Below, piece after piece: positions 1 to 7,184 of a DNA stretch of 64,000 nucleotides (the stretch's first letter is position 1; every line of letters starts with the position of its first letter). Under the pieces are notes generated by a model. It was not told the origin of the DNA. It was given only the letters and a program-made list of their open reading frames with translations, and ran no database searches. Origin of the DNA: a candidate division KSB1 bacterium (GTDB lineage: Bacteria; Zhuqueibacterota; Zhuqueibacteria; Thermofontimicrobiales; Thermofontimicrobiaceae); assembly GCA_034506395.1 (NCBI GenBank), contig JAPDPQ010000017.1, positions 1 to 64,000 of the forward strand, read 5' to 3'. The position numbers and the translations under genes are program-made.

Positions 1-141
1 ACATCGTTTCCCCATTCATTCGCTTAGGTTGACGCTTATGGCCAACTGGCGGATCGAAATGACTGAGAGGTGAGTTTTCGTTCAGGCACTTGATAGCAAA
101 TACACAACCCATTCTGAACGCCGTTAGGGGTAAAATGTGAT
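1..141. repeat. 141-bp direct repeat, copy A
   Basis: This stretch recurs almost exactly at 1242-1382, with a constant offset of 1241 bases and only a handful of mismatches (for example tgagtt/cgagtt near 71 and a few changes around 120-132). It begins acatcgtttcccc and ends near aaatgtgat, and contains the small near-palindrome TGGCCAACTGGCGG. Copy A sits at the window edge and may extend upstream. The two copies bracket the toxin-antitoxin-like pair, so they may mark a past insertion or a recombination-prone boundary. There is no gene here. Confidence 0.85.
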
Positions 142-177
142 ACAAATATAGAGTATGTTTGCCTGATTAACTTTTGC

Positions 178-205
178 TTGACATTCTTTACTTTTTTTGT
201 ATATT
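178..205 (+). promoter_or_regulatory. sigma70-like promoter of the toxin-antitoxin-like pair
   Basis: A perfect TTGACA at 178-183 is followed after 16 bases by TATATT at 200-205, in a T-rich stretch. Transcription would start about 90 bases before the first gene. The leader 212-302 has no other recognisable element. Confidence 0.5.
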
Positions 206-302
206 TATAAAAGCTGAGCTTCAGATGCAGTAATACTGAGGGGTGCTTTAAATATGATAGTTGGCTATAACTATTACGTTTTAATTAAGCGAGCAAATAA
301 CA

Positions 303-590
303 TTGGAAGTACCGCTTATCATTATCAAACTTGTGGCTAAGAATAAATTTGGATTTTCTACCAAAGCGTTTAATCAGCTCTATACCGGACGATATGATCT
401 GGAAGATTTGAAAAATTCCATACTTTATGGGAGACTCATAAAAAAAGAGCGAGATGAAACAGGATTGACCCATTATAAATATATCATTATCGGCCCGTCT
501 AAAGCGGGGGAATTAATTTATTCCTGTGGCAAGATAATTCGTCGTGACGATATCGAATATTTTATCATTACCTTTCATGAGGTTCATTGA
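303..590 (+). CDS. DUF4258-like small protein, putative toxin
   Basis: A 95-residue protein with the DUF4258 look: an N-terminal helix (FGFSTKAFNQLYTGRYDLEDL), a turn into beta strands (ILYGRLIKKERD, HYKYIIIGP), and a final strand pair ending in ITFHEVH. DUF4258 proteins are often toxins paired with a small DNA-binding antitoxin, and are related in fold to RelE/BrnT-type ribonucleases. That is family knowledge; no catalytic residue can be named here. The start is the TTG at 303 with no good ribosome-binding site, and a GTG about 30 bases later is an alternative. The next gene starts within a few bases, as in a bicistronic toxin-antitoxin operon. An RNase activity is inference only. Confidence 0.6.
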   Translation: MEVPLIIIKLVAKNKFGFSTKAFNQLYTGRYDLEDLKNSILYGRLIKKERDETGLTHYKYIIIGPSKAGELIYSCGKIIRRDDIEYFIITFHEVH

Positions 591-592
591 AT

Positions 593-913
593 ATGAAGCA
601 ACAGAAGACATACAAATGTCCTTTTTGTGGACAGGGAAAAATGATTACCAAAATTATAGATCACGAAATCGTTGATGGTACTGGTAATACAGTGGTCATA
701 CCCAATATTGAAGTCGATATTTGTAATCATTGTGGTGAAAAATTTTTTGGATACGAAGCGGCATTAACGCTGGAACAGGTCAAGAAAAACGCCAATCAGG
801 TTATATTGAATCTGAAACCAGAACTGTACCAACGAATCTCCAGCCTGGCTGAGAAGCATAAACGCAGTTTTAATGATGAAGTCAACTATCTTCTGGAATC
901 AACGCTCTCATAA
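593..913 (+). CDS. YgiT-type zinc-finger antitoxin with ribbon-helix-helix C terminus
   Basis: This 106-residue protein has an N-terminal YgiT/MqsA-type zinc finger: CPFCG near residue 9 and CNHCGEKFFGYEA near residue 45 supply four cysteines. MqsA antitoxins follow this with an Xre helix-turn-helix. Here the C-terminal ~30 residues (ELYQRISSLAEKHKRSFNDEVNYLLE) look like an Arc/CopG ribbon-helix-helix. The ATG at 593 has GAGG at 579-582, 10 bases upstream, and is preferred over the TTG at 587 that overlaps the previous stop. It would neutralise the upstream protein and repress the operon. The role is inferred from the family and gene pairing. Confidence 0.7.
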   Translation: MKQQKTYKCPFCGQGKMITKIIDHEIVDGTGNTVVIPNIEVDICNHCGEKFFGYEAALTLEQVKKNANQVILNLKPELYQRISSLAEKHKRSFNDEVNYLLESTLS

Positions 914-1141
914 ATTACAGGTTTTGTTTTGATACGTGACCGTCATCCAACAATTAGCCTTTGGCGCCAACCTAACAACCCCGAAGAGGTGAAATATTTA
1001 TAGATAGTGCTGGAACGAAAACTATTAAATTTTTAGCATCCATGTCATTCCGAACGAAGTGAGGAATCTGGTTGCATTGAGATCATTTCATTTTCAGATT
1101 TCTCTCCGCCAACTGGCAATTGGCGTCGACCTAAGAGGGAA

Positions 1142-1245
1142 ATGTCATTCTGAGCGACCGCAGGGAGCGAAGAATGCCTTGATTTATCGAAAATATGTGC
1201 GTTTCGCGAAAGGATTCTTCGTCGCTTCGCTCCTCAGAATGACAT
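1142..1245. repeat. REP-like long inverted repeat
   Basis: The left arm 1142-1180 (atgtcattctgagcgaccgc...) and right arm 1210-1245 (...cgctcctcagaatgacat) are imperfect reverse complements around a ~29-base loop. The arms are the widespread 'TCATTCTGAGCGAAGCGAAGAATC' type of dispersed palindrome. Half units of the same kind occur near 1043 and near 40450. It encodes nothing; it may be a non-autonomous element or an RNA-stabilising hairpin. Confidence 0.7.
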
Positions 1246-1382
1246 CGTTTCCCCATTCATTCGCTTAGGTTGACGCTTATGGCCAACTGGCGGATCGAAA
1301 TGACTGAGAGGCGAGTTTTCGTTCAGGCACTTGATAGCAAATACACAACCCATTCTGAACCCCTTTAGGGGTGAAATGTGAT
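1242..1382. repeat. 141-bp direct repeat, copy B
   Basis: The second copy of the repeat at 1-141, same orientation, about 95% identical by eye. Its left end abuts and slightly overlaps the right arm of the REP-like palindrome, so the palindrome and the direct repeat may belong to one longer repeat unit whose upstream half for copy A lies outside the window. Confidence 0.85.
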
Positions 1383-1586
1383 CCAGATAATGATAAGATT
1401 GTGTAGATTTGTTGCAAAAATCCCGTTCAAACATGCCACTCCTACGGAGTTGAGAAGCTTAATCAAACATTTTTCTATAAACATTCTGCTCCTAACGGAG
1501 TTGAAAATCGTTGAGCCATGCTTAAGTTGACGCCAATGGCCCATTGGCGGGTAACGGTTACATTGGTCAGAAAAGAGGAGTTGCTA

Positions 1587-3740
1587 ATGAACAAATTTTT
1601 CCCTTTCATTCTGTTGCTTTTTCTCATTTTCATCATTCCAGTCCATGCCGACGAAGGCATGTACCCCATCAGCGACATCCAGAAATTGGATTTGAAAGCC
1701 AAAGGATTGCAACTCGAGCCGCTGGACATTTTCAATCCCGATGGCATCAGTCTGGTGGATGCCATCTGCAAGGTGGATGGCGGCACTGGCTCGTTCGTCT
1801 CTCCCGACGGCCTGATTCTGACCAATCACCATATTGCATTTGGCGCGGTGCAGGCGGCCAGCACCCCGGAACACGATTATCTCAAAAATGGCTTTCTGGC
1901 GAAAAATAAAGCAGAGGAATATCCAGCTAAAGGCTTCACCGTGCGCATCACCGAATCGTATCAGGACGTATCGGACGAGGTGCTGAGCGCGGTCACCGAC
2001 CAGATGGAGCTGGCTGAGCGCAGCAAAGCCATAGATAAGAAGATCAAGGAAATTGTCATCGAAGCGGAAGAGTCCAATCCTGGCAAACGGGCCGAAGTCG
2101 CTGAGATGTTCATCGGCAAGACCTATGTGCTGTTCATTTACACCTATTTGAGAGATATTCGGTTGGTCTATGCCCCGCCACGCGGCATCGGCAATTTCGG
2201 AGGCGAGGAGGATAATTGGACCTGGCCGCGTCACACCGGCGATTTCTCATTCATGCGGGCTTACGTGGCGCCAGATGGCACGCCTGCAGATTATTCGCCA
2301 GACAATGTACCCTATCGTCCCAAAAATTATTTAAAGATCGCGCCCCAGGGCGTTGATGAAGGCGATTTCGTGTTCATCCTGGGTTATCCGGGCCGAACCT
2401 ATCGGCATCAGACTTCGTTTTATCTGGCCTATGAGCAGGAAGTCCGCATGCCCTACGTGGTGCAATGGTATCAATGGCAGATCGAGCTGATGCAACAGCT
2501 CAGTCGCGGCGATCGGGCGATTGCATTGAAGCACGATGGCCGCATCAAATCGCTGGCCAATGTTGAGAAGAATTATCGCGGCAAGTTGCTTGGCATGAGG
2601 CGGCTGAATCTGGTGGAGAAAAAGCGCGCCGAGGAGCGGGAACTGCAGCAATTCATCGAGGCCGATTCGACGCGAAGGGCAAAATATGGGAATCTGCTGA
2701 ACGAGATCGAAGCCATCTATCAGCAGATGCGAAGTCAGGCTGAGCGAGATCTGGTATTGACCTATCTGCTGCGAAGCTCGACAGCATTGAACAATGCTTA
2801 CACGGTTTACGAGGCGTCCATCGAGCGCCAAAAGAAGGACCTGGAGCGAGCCAGCTCCTATATGGATCGCAATTTTGATCGCACCAAAGAGCGGCTGTTT
2901 TTGAACCTCAGAGAATATTATGAGCCCAGCGACCGGGCGATTTTCAAAGCGATGCTGCTGCGGGCGGCCCAATTGCCAGCAGCGCAACAGATCCCAGCGA
3001 TCAAGAAATTGTTCGGCACCAAGAATCCCGAGCAAGCGATCGATCGTTTTTTGGATAAAGCCTACCTGCAAACGGTGATGACCGATGAGAAAGCGCTGGC
3101 GGATTGTTTCAAACGGTCGCCGGATGAGATTAAAAAGATAGATGATCCGTTTATCAAGTTGGCGATGGACCTGTATCCTACATATAAACAGCGGGAGGAG
3201 CAGAACCGCAGCCGCCAGGGCGCTATCGACAAGCTGTACGCCCAACTGATCGATGTGAAGAAGGATTTTCTGGCCAAAGATTTCGTCCCGGATGCCAATG
3301 GCACCTTGCGGCTCACGTATGGTTACATTCGGGGCTATTCCCCGCGCGATGCCATCTATGCCGCCCCGATCACCACGGCGACTGGTATTCTGGAGAAGGC
3401 CACTGGCGAGGAGCCGTTCGATGCGCCGCAAAAATTGATCCATTTGATCAATGCACAAGATTTCGGCCGCTTTGCGCATCCGAAATTGAACAGCGTTCCT
3501 GTGGCCATTTTGTACAACATGGACACGACCGGCGGGAATTCTGGCAGTCCAGTTTTAAATGCTCGGGGTGAACTGGTAGGCCTCAATTTCGATCGAGCGT
3601 TCGAAGCGACCATCAATGACTATGCCTGGAGCGAAGCGTACAGCCGTTCCATTGCGGTGGACATCCGCTACGTGCTCTGGGTGACGGAGAAGGTAGCGGG
3701 AGCTGAGCACCTGCTACAAGAGATGCAGGTAGCGGATTGA
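1587..3740 (+). CDS. S46 family dipeptidyl-peptidase, DPP11-type
   Basis: A 717-residue exported serine exopeptidase that removes dipeptides from peptide N termini in the periplasm. An N-terminal signal sequence (about residues 1-22, ending VHA) precedes the mature enzyme. The S46 triad can be placed by motif and spacing as His81 (TNHHI), Asp219 (HTGDF) and Ser652 (GGNSGSP). Eighteen residues after the serine, Arg670 lies in GLNFDR, the position that is Arg673 in DPP11 (Asp/Glu preference) and Gly in DPP7. An acidic P1 preference is therefore inferred. The ATG at 1587 follows a clear AGAGGAG, and the in-frame upstream start at 1518 lies in repeat sequence. Length matches the family. The S9 peptidase downstream suggests joint peptide scavenging. 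Confidence 0.93.
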   Translation: MNKFFPFILLLFLIFIIPVHADEGMYPISDIQKLDLKAKGLQLEPLDIFNPDGISLVDAICKVDGGTGSFVSPDGLILTNHHIAFGAVQAASTPEHDYLKNGFLAKNKAEEYPAKGFTVRITESYQDVSDEVLSAVTDQMELAERSKAIDKKIKEIVIEAEESNPGKRAEVAEMFIGKTYVLFIYTYLRDIRLVYAPPRGIGNFGGEEDNWTWPRHTGDFSFMRAYVAPDGTPADYSPDNVPYRPKNYLKIAPQGVDEGDFVFILGYPGRTYRHQTSFYLAYEQEVRMPYVVQWYQWQIELMQQLSRGDRAIALKHDGRIKSLANVEKNYRGKLLGMRRLNLVEKKRAEERELQQFIEADSTRRAKYGNLLNEIEAIYQQMRSQAERDLVLTYLLRSSTALNNAYTVYEASIERQKKDLERASSYMDRNFDRTKERLFLNLREYYEPSDRAIFKAMLLRAAQLPAAQQIPAIKKLFGTKNPEQAIDRFLDKAYLQTVMTDEKALADCFKRSPDEIKKIDDPFIKLAMDLYPTYKQREEQNRSRQGAIDKLYAQLIDVKKDFLAKDFVPDANGTLRLTYGYIRGYSPRDAIYAAPITTATGILEKATGEEPFDAPQKLIHLINAQDFGRFAHPKLNSVPVAILYNMDTTGGNSGSPVLNARGELVGLNFDRAFEATINDYAWSEAYSRSIAVDIRYVLWVTEKVAGAEHLLQEMQVAD

Positions 3741-3770
3741 TGGAGCGAAGGATGATGCACTGGAGTTAAG

Positions 3771-3950
3771 CATTGGAGTTAAGCCGTAAGGCTTTTAGGA
3801 AGAACTATGAACCAAAATTTGAAGGAGCTTCACTGAAGTTAAGCCGTAAGGCTTTTAGACAGAAATATAAACTAAAATTTGAAGCAGTTTCACTGGAGTT
3901 AAGCCATAAGGCTTTTAGTCAAAAATATAAACCAAAATTTTAAGGAGTTT
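3771..3950 (+). repeat. three 60-bp tandem repeats carrying the leader of the S9 peptidase gene
   Basis: Three consecutive copies with an exact 60-base period: 3771-3830, 3831-3890 and 3891-3950. Each contains cactggagttaagcc, a small hairpin AAGCC-GTAA-GGCTT followed by TTAG, an A-rich stretch, and a purine-rich AAGGAG-like end. The end of the third copy supplies the ribosome-binding site of the gene starting at 3954. Copies differ at about 6-10 positions each. There are no spacers, so this is not a CRISPR array. Slipped-strand expansion of a leader/RBS unit is the likely origin. Confidence 0.9.
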
Positions 3951-3953
3951 TCC

Positions 3954-5999
3954 ATGCGTCGGTTTTTCTTTTCTGTACTCGTTGGAATATTTGTCACAAC
4001 AACTCTGACTTGTTCGTTTGCTTCGGAAACGCATCCATTTTCGGTACACGACATGCTGGCGATGGATCGGATTTCAGAGCCCCAAGTGTCGCCCGATGGC
4101 AAATGGATCGCGTTCACGCTGCGCAAGACCGATCTGGATGCCAATCGGGGACGCACGGATGTTTGGCTGGTCGATGTTGAGGGCAAAAATTTGAAACAAT
4201 TGACCTCGCATGCGGCTGGGGATTTCAATCCGCAATGGTCTTCCTGCGGGAAATATATCTGGTTTCTGTCGACCCGCTCCGGTTCATCCCAAGTATGGGG
4301 GATCGGTATTGATGGGGGGGAAGCGCGGCAGTTCACGGATTTGCCGCTGGATGTGAGCAATCTGAAGGTCTCGCCATACAGCAAGCACCTGGCATTCACC
4401 ATGGAGGTGTTCGTGGGGCTATCTCCTTCGCAAACCAAAGCGCGATTGGATGAAATGGAAAATCGCAAGGCCAGCGGCCGTATTTACGATCGGCTGTTCG
4501 TTCGGCACTGGGACACCTGGAAGGATGGTCGGCGCTCGCATTGGTTTGTGATGCCCATCAGCGGCGGCGAGCCAGTCGATGTGATGGCCCAGATGGACGC
4601 GGATGCACCGTCCAAGCCGTTCGGCGGTATCGAAGAAATGGCGTTCACGCCCGATGGCAAGGGGATCGTATTTGCGGCCAAAGATGTGGGCAGGGAAGAG
4701 GCCTGGTCCACCGACTTCGATCTGTATTATGCGCCGCTGGATGGATCGCAGCCGCCGAAATGTTTGACCGAGGCCAATCTGGCCTGGGATACGCAGCCAG
4801 TCTTTTCGCCCGATGGCAAAACCATGGCCTATCTGGCCATGTCCCGTCCCGGTTATGAAGCCGATCGCTTTCGCATTGTGCTGTACAATTGGTCAGACGG
4901 CTCTACAAGGGTACTCACCGAAAGCTGGGATCGTTCGCCATCATCGATCTGTTGGTCCAGCGACGGCAAGACCATCTTCGCCACAGCGGATAATTTAGGA
5001 CAGACCTCGCTGTTTGCCATCGATGTCAAAACTGGAGCGGTGAGGACCGTGGTGAGAGATGGCACGGTTGGCTCGCCCAGCGCGGCAGGGAAGCGGATCG
5101 TCTATGCGCTTGACCATCTGAAATCCCCAGTGGAGCTTTGGTCGGTCAATCCCGATGGCAGCGATGCGAAGCCGATTACTCGCATCAACGCCGAGAAACT
5201 GGCCAAAGCGCGCATGGGTGATTTCGAGCAATTCACTTTCAAAGGTTGGAACGATGAGACGGTCTATTGCTACGTAGTGAAGCCAGTCGATCTCGATCCC
5301 TCGAAGAAGTATCCGGTGGCGTTTTTGATCCATGGTGGCCCTCAAGGATCGTTCGGCAATCATTTTCATTATCGCTGGAATCCCCAGGCGTATGCTGGTG
5401 CCGGCTATGCCGCGGTAATGGTGGATTTTCACGGTTCCACAGGCTATGGTCAGGCGTTCACTGATGCGATCCGTGGCGACTGGGGGGGCAAGCCGCTGGT
5501 AGATTTGCAAAAAGGTCTGGCCGCAGCCCTGGCACGCTATCCCTGGATGGATGGCGATCGAGTCGGCGCTCTGGGCGCGTCGTTCGGCGGTTATATGATC
5601 AACTGGATCGCCGGCAACTGGAACGAGGCGTTTAAATGTCTGGTGAGCCACGACGGCAACCTGGATGAACGGATGGCCTATTTCGATACTGAGGAGCTTT
5701 GGTTCCCAGAATGGGATCATGAGGGCACGCCCTGGACCAATCCCGAAGGATATGAAAAGCATAATCCCATCAATTTTGTCAAGAATTGGAGGACGCCGAT
5801 TTTGGTGATCCATGGCGCGCTGGATTTTCGCGTCGTGGAAACCCAGGGTATCTCAACATTCACTGCAGCCCAGCGATTGGGAATTCCCAGCAAGTTTCTG
5901 TATTTCCCGGATGAAAACCATTGGGTATTAAAGCCGCACAATTCGATTTTGTGGCACGAAACGGTCATTGGCTGGTTGGATCAATGGCTCAAACAATGA
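3954..5999 (+). CDS. S9 family prolyl-oligopeptidase-type serine peptidase, secreted
   Basis: A 681-residue acylaminoacyl-peptidase/DPP5-like enzyme. A signal peptide (MRRFFFSVLVGIFVTTTL..) is followed by a beta-propeller domain with repeated 'SPDGKWIAF'-type WD40-like blades (about residues 30-400) and a C-terminal alpha/beta-hydrolase. The catalytic triad is visible as Ser543 in GASFGGY, Asp624 in HGALDFRV and His656 in DENHW. The AAGGAG of the last tandem repeat lies just ahead of the ATG. The S46 enzyme upstream yields dipeptides, and this one probably trims other N-terminal residues; exact specificity cannot be read. A hairpin with a T-run at 6131-6170 ends the unit. Confidence 0.93.
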   Translation: MRRFFFSVLVGIFVTTTLTCSFASETHPFSVHDMLAMDRISEPQVSPDGKWIAFTLRKTDLDANRGRTDVWLVDVEGKNLKQLTSHAAGDFNPQWSSCGKYIWFLSTRSGSSQVWGIGIDGGEARQFTDLPLDVSNLKVSPYSKHLAFTMEVFVGLSPSQTKARLDEMENRKASGRIYDRLFVRHWDTWKDGRRSHWFVMPISGGEPVDVMAQMDADAPSKPFGGIEEMAFTPDGKGIVFAAKDVGREEAWSTDFDLYYAPLDGSQPPKCLTEANLAWDTQPVFSPDGKTMAYLAMSRPGYEADRFRIVLYNWSDGSTRVLTESWDRSPSSICWSSDGKTIFATADNLGQTSLFAIDVKTGAVRTVVRDGTVGSPSAAGKRIVYALDHLKSPVELWSVNPDGSDAKPITRINAEKLAKARMGDFEQFTFKGWNDETVYCYVVKPVDLDPSKKYPVAFLIHGGPQGSFGNHFHYRWNPQAYAGAGYAAVMVDFHGSTGYGQAFTDAIRGDWGGKPLVDLQKGLAAALARYPWMDGDRVGALGASFGGYMINWIAGNWNEAFKCLVSHDGNLDERMAYFDTEELWFPEWDHEGTPWTNPEGYEKHNPINFVKNWRTPILVIHGALDFRVVETQGISTFTAAQRLGIPSKFLYFPDENHWVLKPHNSILWHETVIGWLDQWLKQ

Positions 6000-6130
6000 T
6001 CGCTTCGGAGCACCATGATAATTTCTGGGATGGATTTTTGTAAGCGGGATGATTGTTTAGCTGGCGATTTTTTCAAGACGATCTATGGCAGTATGATTGC
6101 CAGCGAGATGATTCGAAGCTGATTAATTTT

Positions 6131-6170
6131 GCGGCAGGAACGGCGAAGAGCTTTCCTGCCGTTTTTTATT
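6131..6170 (+). terminator. Rho-independent terminator after the S9 peptidase gene
   Basis: A perfect 9-bp stem, CGGCAGGAA (6132-6140) with TTCCTGCCG (6153-6161), has a 12-base loop and is followed at once by TTTTTTATTTT. Confidence 0.85.
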
Positions 6171-7120
6171 TTAAAATTGAGACTTCAACTTGTGAAAAAA
6201 ATATCGAAAATCTTTATGTCAGTAATGGGAACGCTGGAGTTTTTTAATTTTGATAGATACCAGGTCAAAAGATGCCTGGTTTCGCAGGCATGACAGGTAA
6301 TTTTGATGTGTTTGAGTTTTTCAGACCTCTATTAGAAAAACTAATAGAGCATTGTGCTATAAGATAAGGTCCATTGCTCTCTTTATTTTTGATGGCCGAT
6401 TAATATAGCACGCAAATTGAACCTAAGGCTTTCAACCCCGCGGACTTGGAGTGGCGCTACTGTCGCCTGAAATTCCAAACTATAAAATGATCTACTCCCA
6501 ATAATCCGGTCGTATCAATATCAGAATGAAGTACCCGAAAGGACGATTCGTCATGCCATTGGCGGACAGTTCTTCAAAATGACAACCTTTTCTCTCCTGC
6601 TCACCTGAAAAGTTAGTGGGATTCGCTGCGATGAATTCATTTTATGAAGCATTGGTTGTTGTGCTAAGAACGATCGATTGAGCCATTTCCAATTACCCCC
6701 TTTTCCAATTACCCGATTTTGTAATTCTACTTTCAAATTTGTGACCTGATAGGCAATTTACCACGGTATTTCCATGTTATCGCTTGCAGAACTTGGTATT
6801 ATTTTCTTTCGGTAGCGGCGTTGCTAATTAATGGGATTTTTATGGCTTAATGAGGACTCAAAAAGTTATCAATTCATCATAATCTTGATCTGAGAGTCGC
6901 TGATGGCGATGTGGTATTGATCTTGCAAAGAATTGATTAGCAGCGGATCGAGATAAAAAGCCAACTTTCGATCGCGCGAATGACTGAGTTACAAAACGAT
7001 TAGTTTAAAAAATAAGCTGAATTGTGGCCCTCTGAGGTTTTGACCAGCGGCTTCATTAACGTAGCACCATGGAAGGGGCATGGTCACGGGGGAAAGCAGG
7101 GCCGAAAGAAAGAACCTTGG

Positions 7121-7161
7121 CGTGGCGAAAGAAACGCAAAGGGGGCAACAAATTCGCCACG
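7121..7161 (+). promoter_or_regulatory. leader hairpin upstream of the PorP-like gene
   Basis: CGTGGCGAA (7121-7129) pairs with TTCGCCACG (7153-7161), a 9-bp perfect stem 24 bases before the ATG. The loop contains the A/G-rich sequence gaaacgcaaaggggg, and a further G/A-rich stretch (cgggggaaagcagggccgaaag) precedes it. It may be a structured mRNA leader. It does not match a riboswitch class I can verify. Confidence 0.4.
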
Positions 7162-7184
7162 ACCGTAATCCGAGAGAATGAACC

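Larger units (their letters stand above)
914..1586. repeat. gene-free stretch of dispersed repeats
   Basis: 673 bases without a credible gene. It holds a REP-like half unit (gtcattccgaacgaagtgaggaatc near 1043), a full inverted repeat at 1142-1245, copy B of the direct repeat at 1242-1382, and several short palindromic motifs of the types TTGGCGCCAACCTAA, CCCCTTTAGGGGTGAAAT and CTCCTAACGGAGTTG near 960, 1360, 1440 and 1490. The mixture resembles the non-coding dispersed repeats that fill intergenic regions in FCB-group genomes. Short open frames here follow the repeats and are not genes. Confidence 0.7.
6000..7184. other. 1.2-kb intergenic region without a gene
   Basis: No open frame here has a convincing start, RBS or protein-like composition. 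Present are a terminator at 6131-6170, a remnant of a dispersed repeat near 6265-6300 (ccaggtcaaaagatgcctggtttcgcaggcatgaca), AT-rich stretches and, next to the following gene, a G/A-rich possibly structured leader (7080-7184). The rest shows nothing recognisable. Confidence 0.6.

Noticed and set aside
1059-1268. A 69-codon plus-strand frame
   Set aside because: It runs through the REP-like inverted repeat and is explained by that repeat.
2331-3479. A 382-codon open frame on the minus strand
   Set aside because: It lies fully antisense to the S46 peptidase gene, whose motifs and catalytic spacing are complete; the antisense product resembles no protein.
3771-3950. CRISPR array
   Set aside because: The 60-bp units are directly adjacent without spacers and there are no cas genes in the window.
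4995-5813. A 272-codon minus-strand frame
   Set aside because: Antisense to the catalytic domain of the S9 peptidase, with no RBS or recognisable domain.
7080-7184. Cyclic-di-GMP (GEMM-I) riboswitch
   Set aside because: An ACGCAAAG string resembles part of the GEMM core, but the second conserved stem and its tetraloop receptor sequence are missing.
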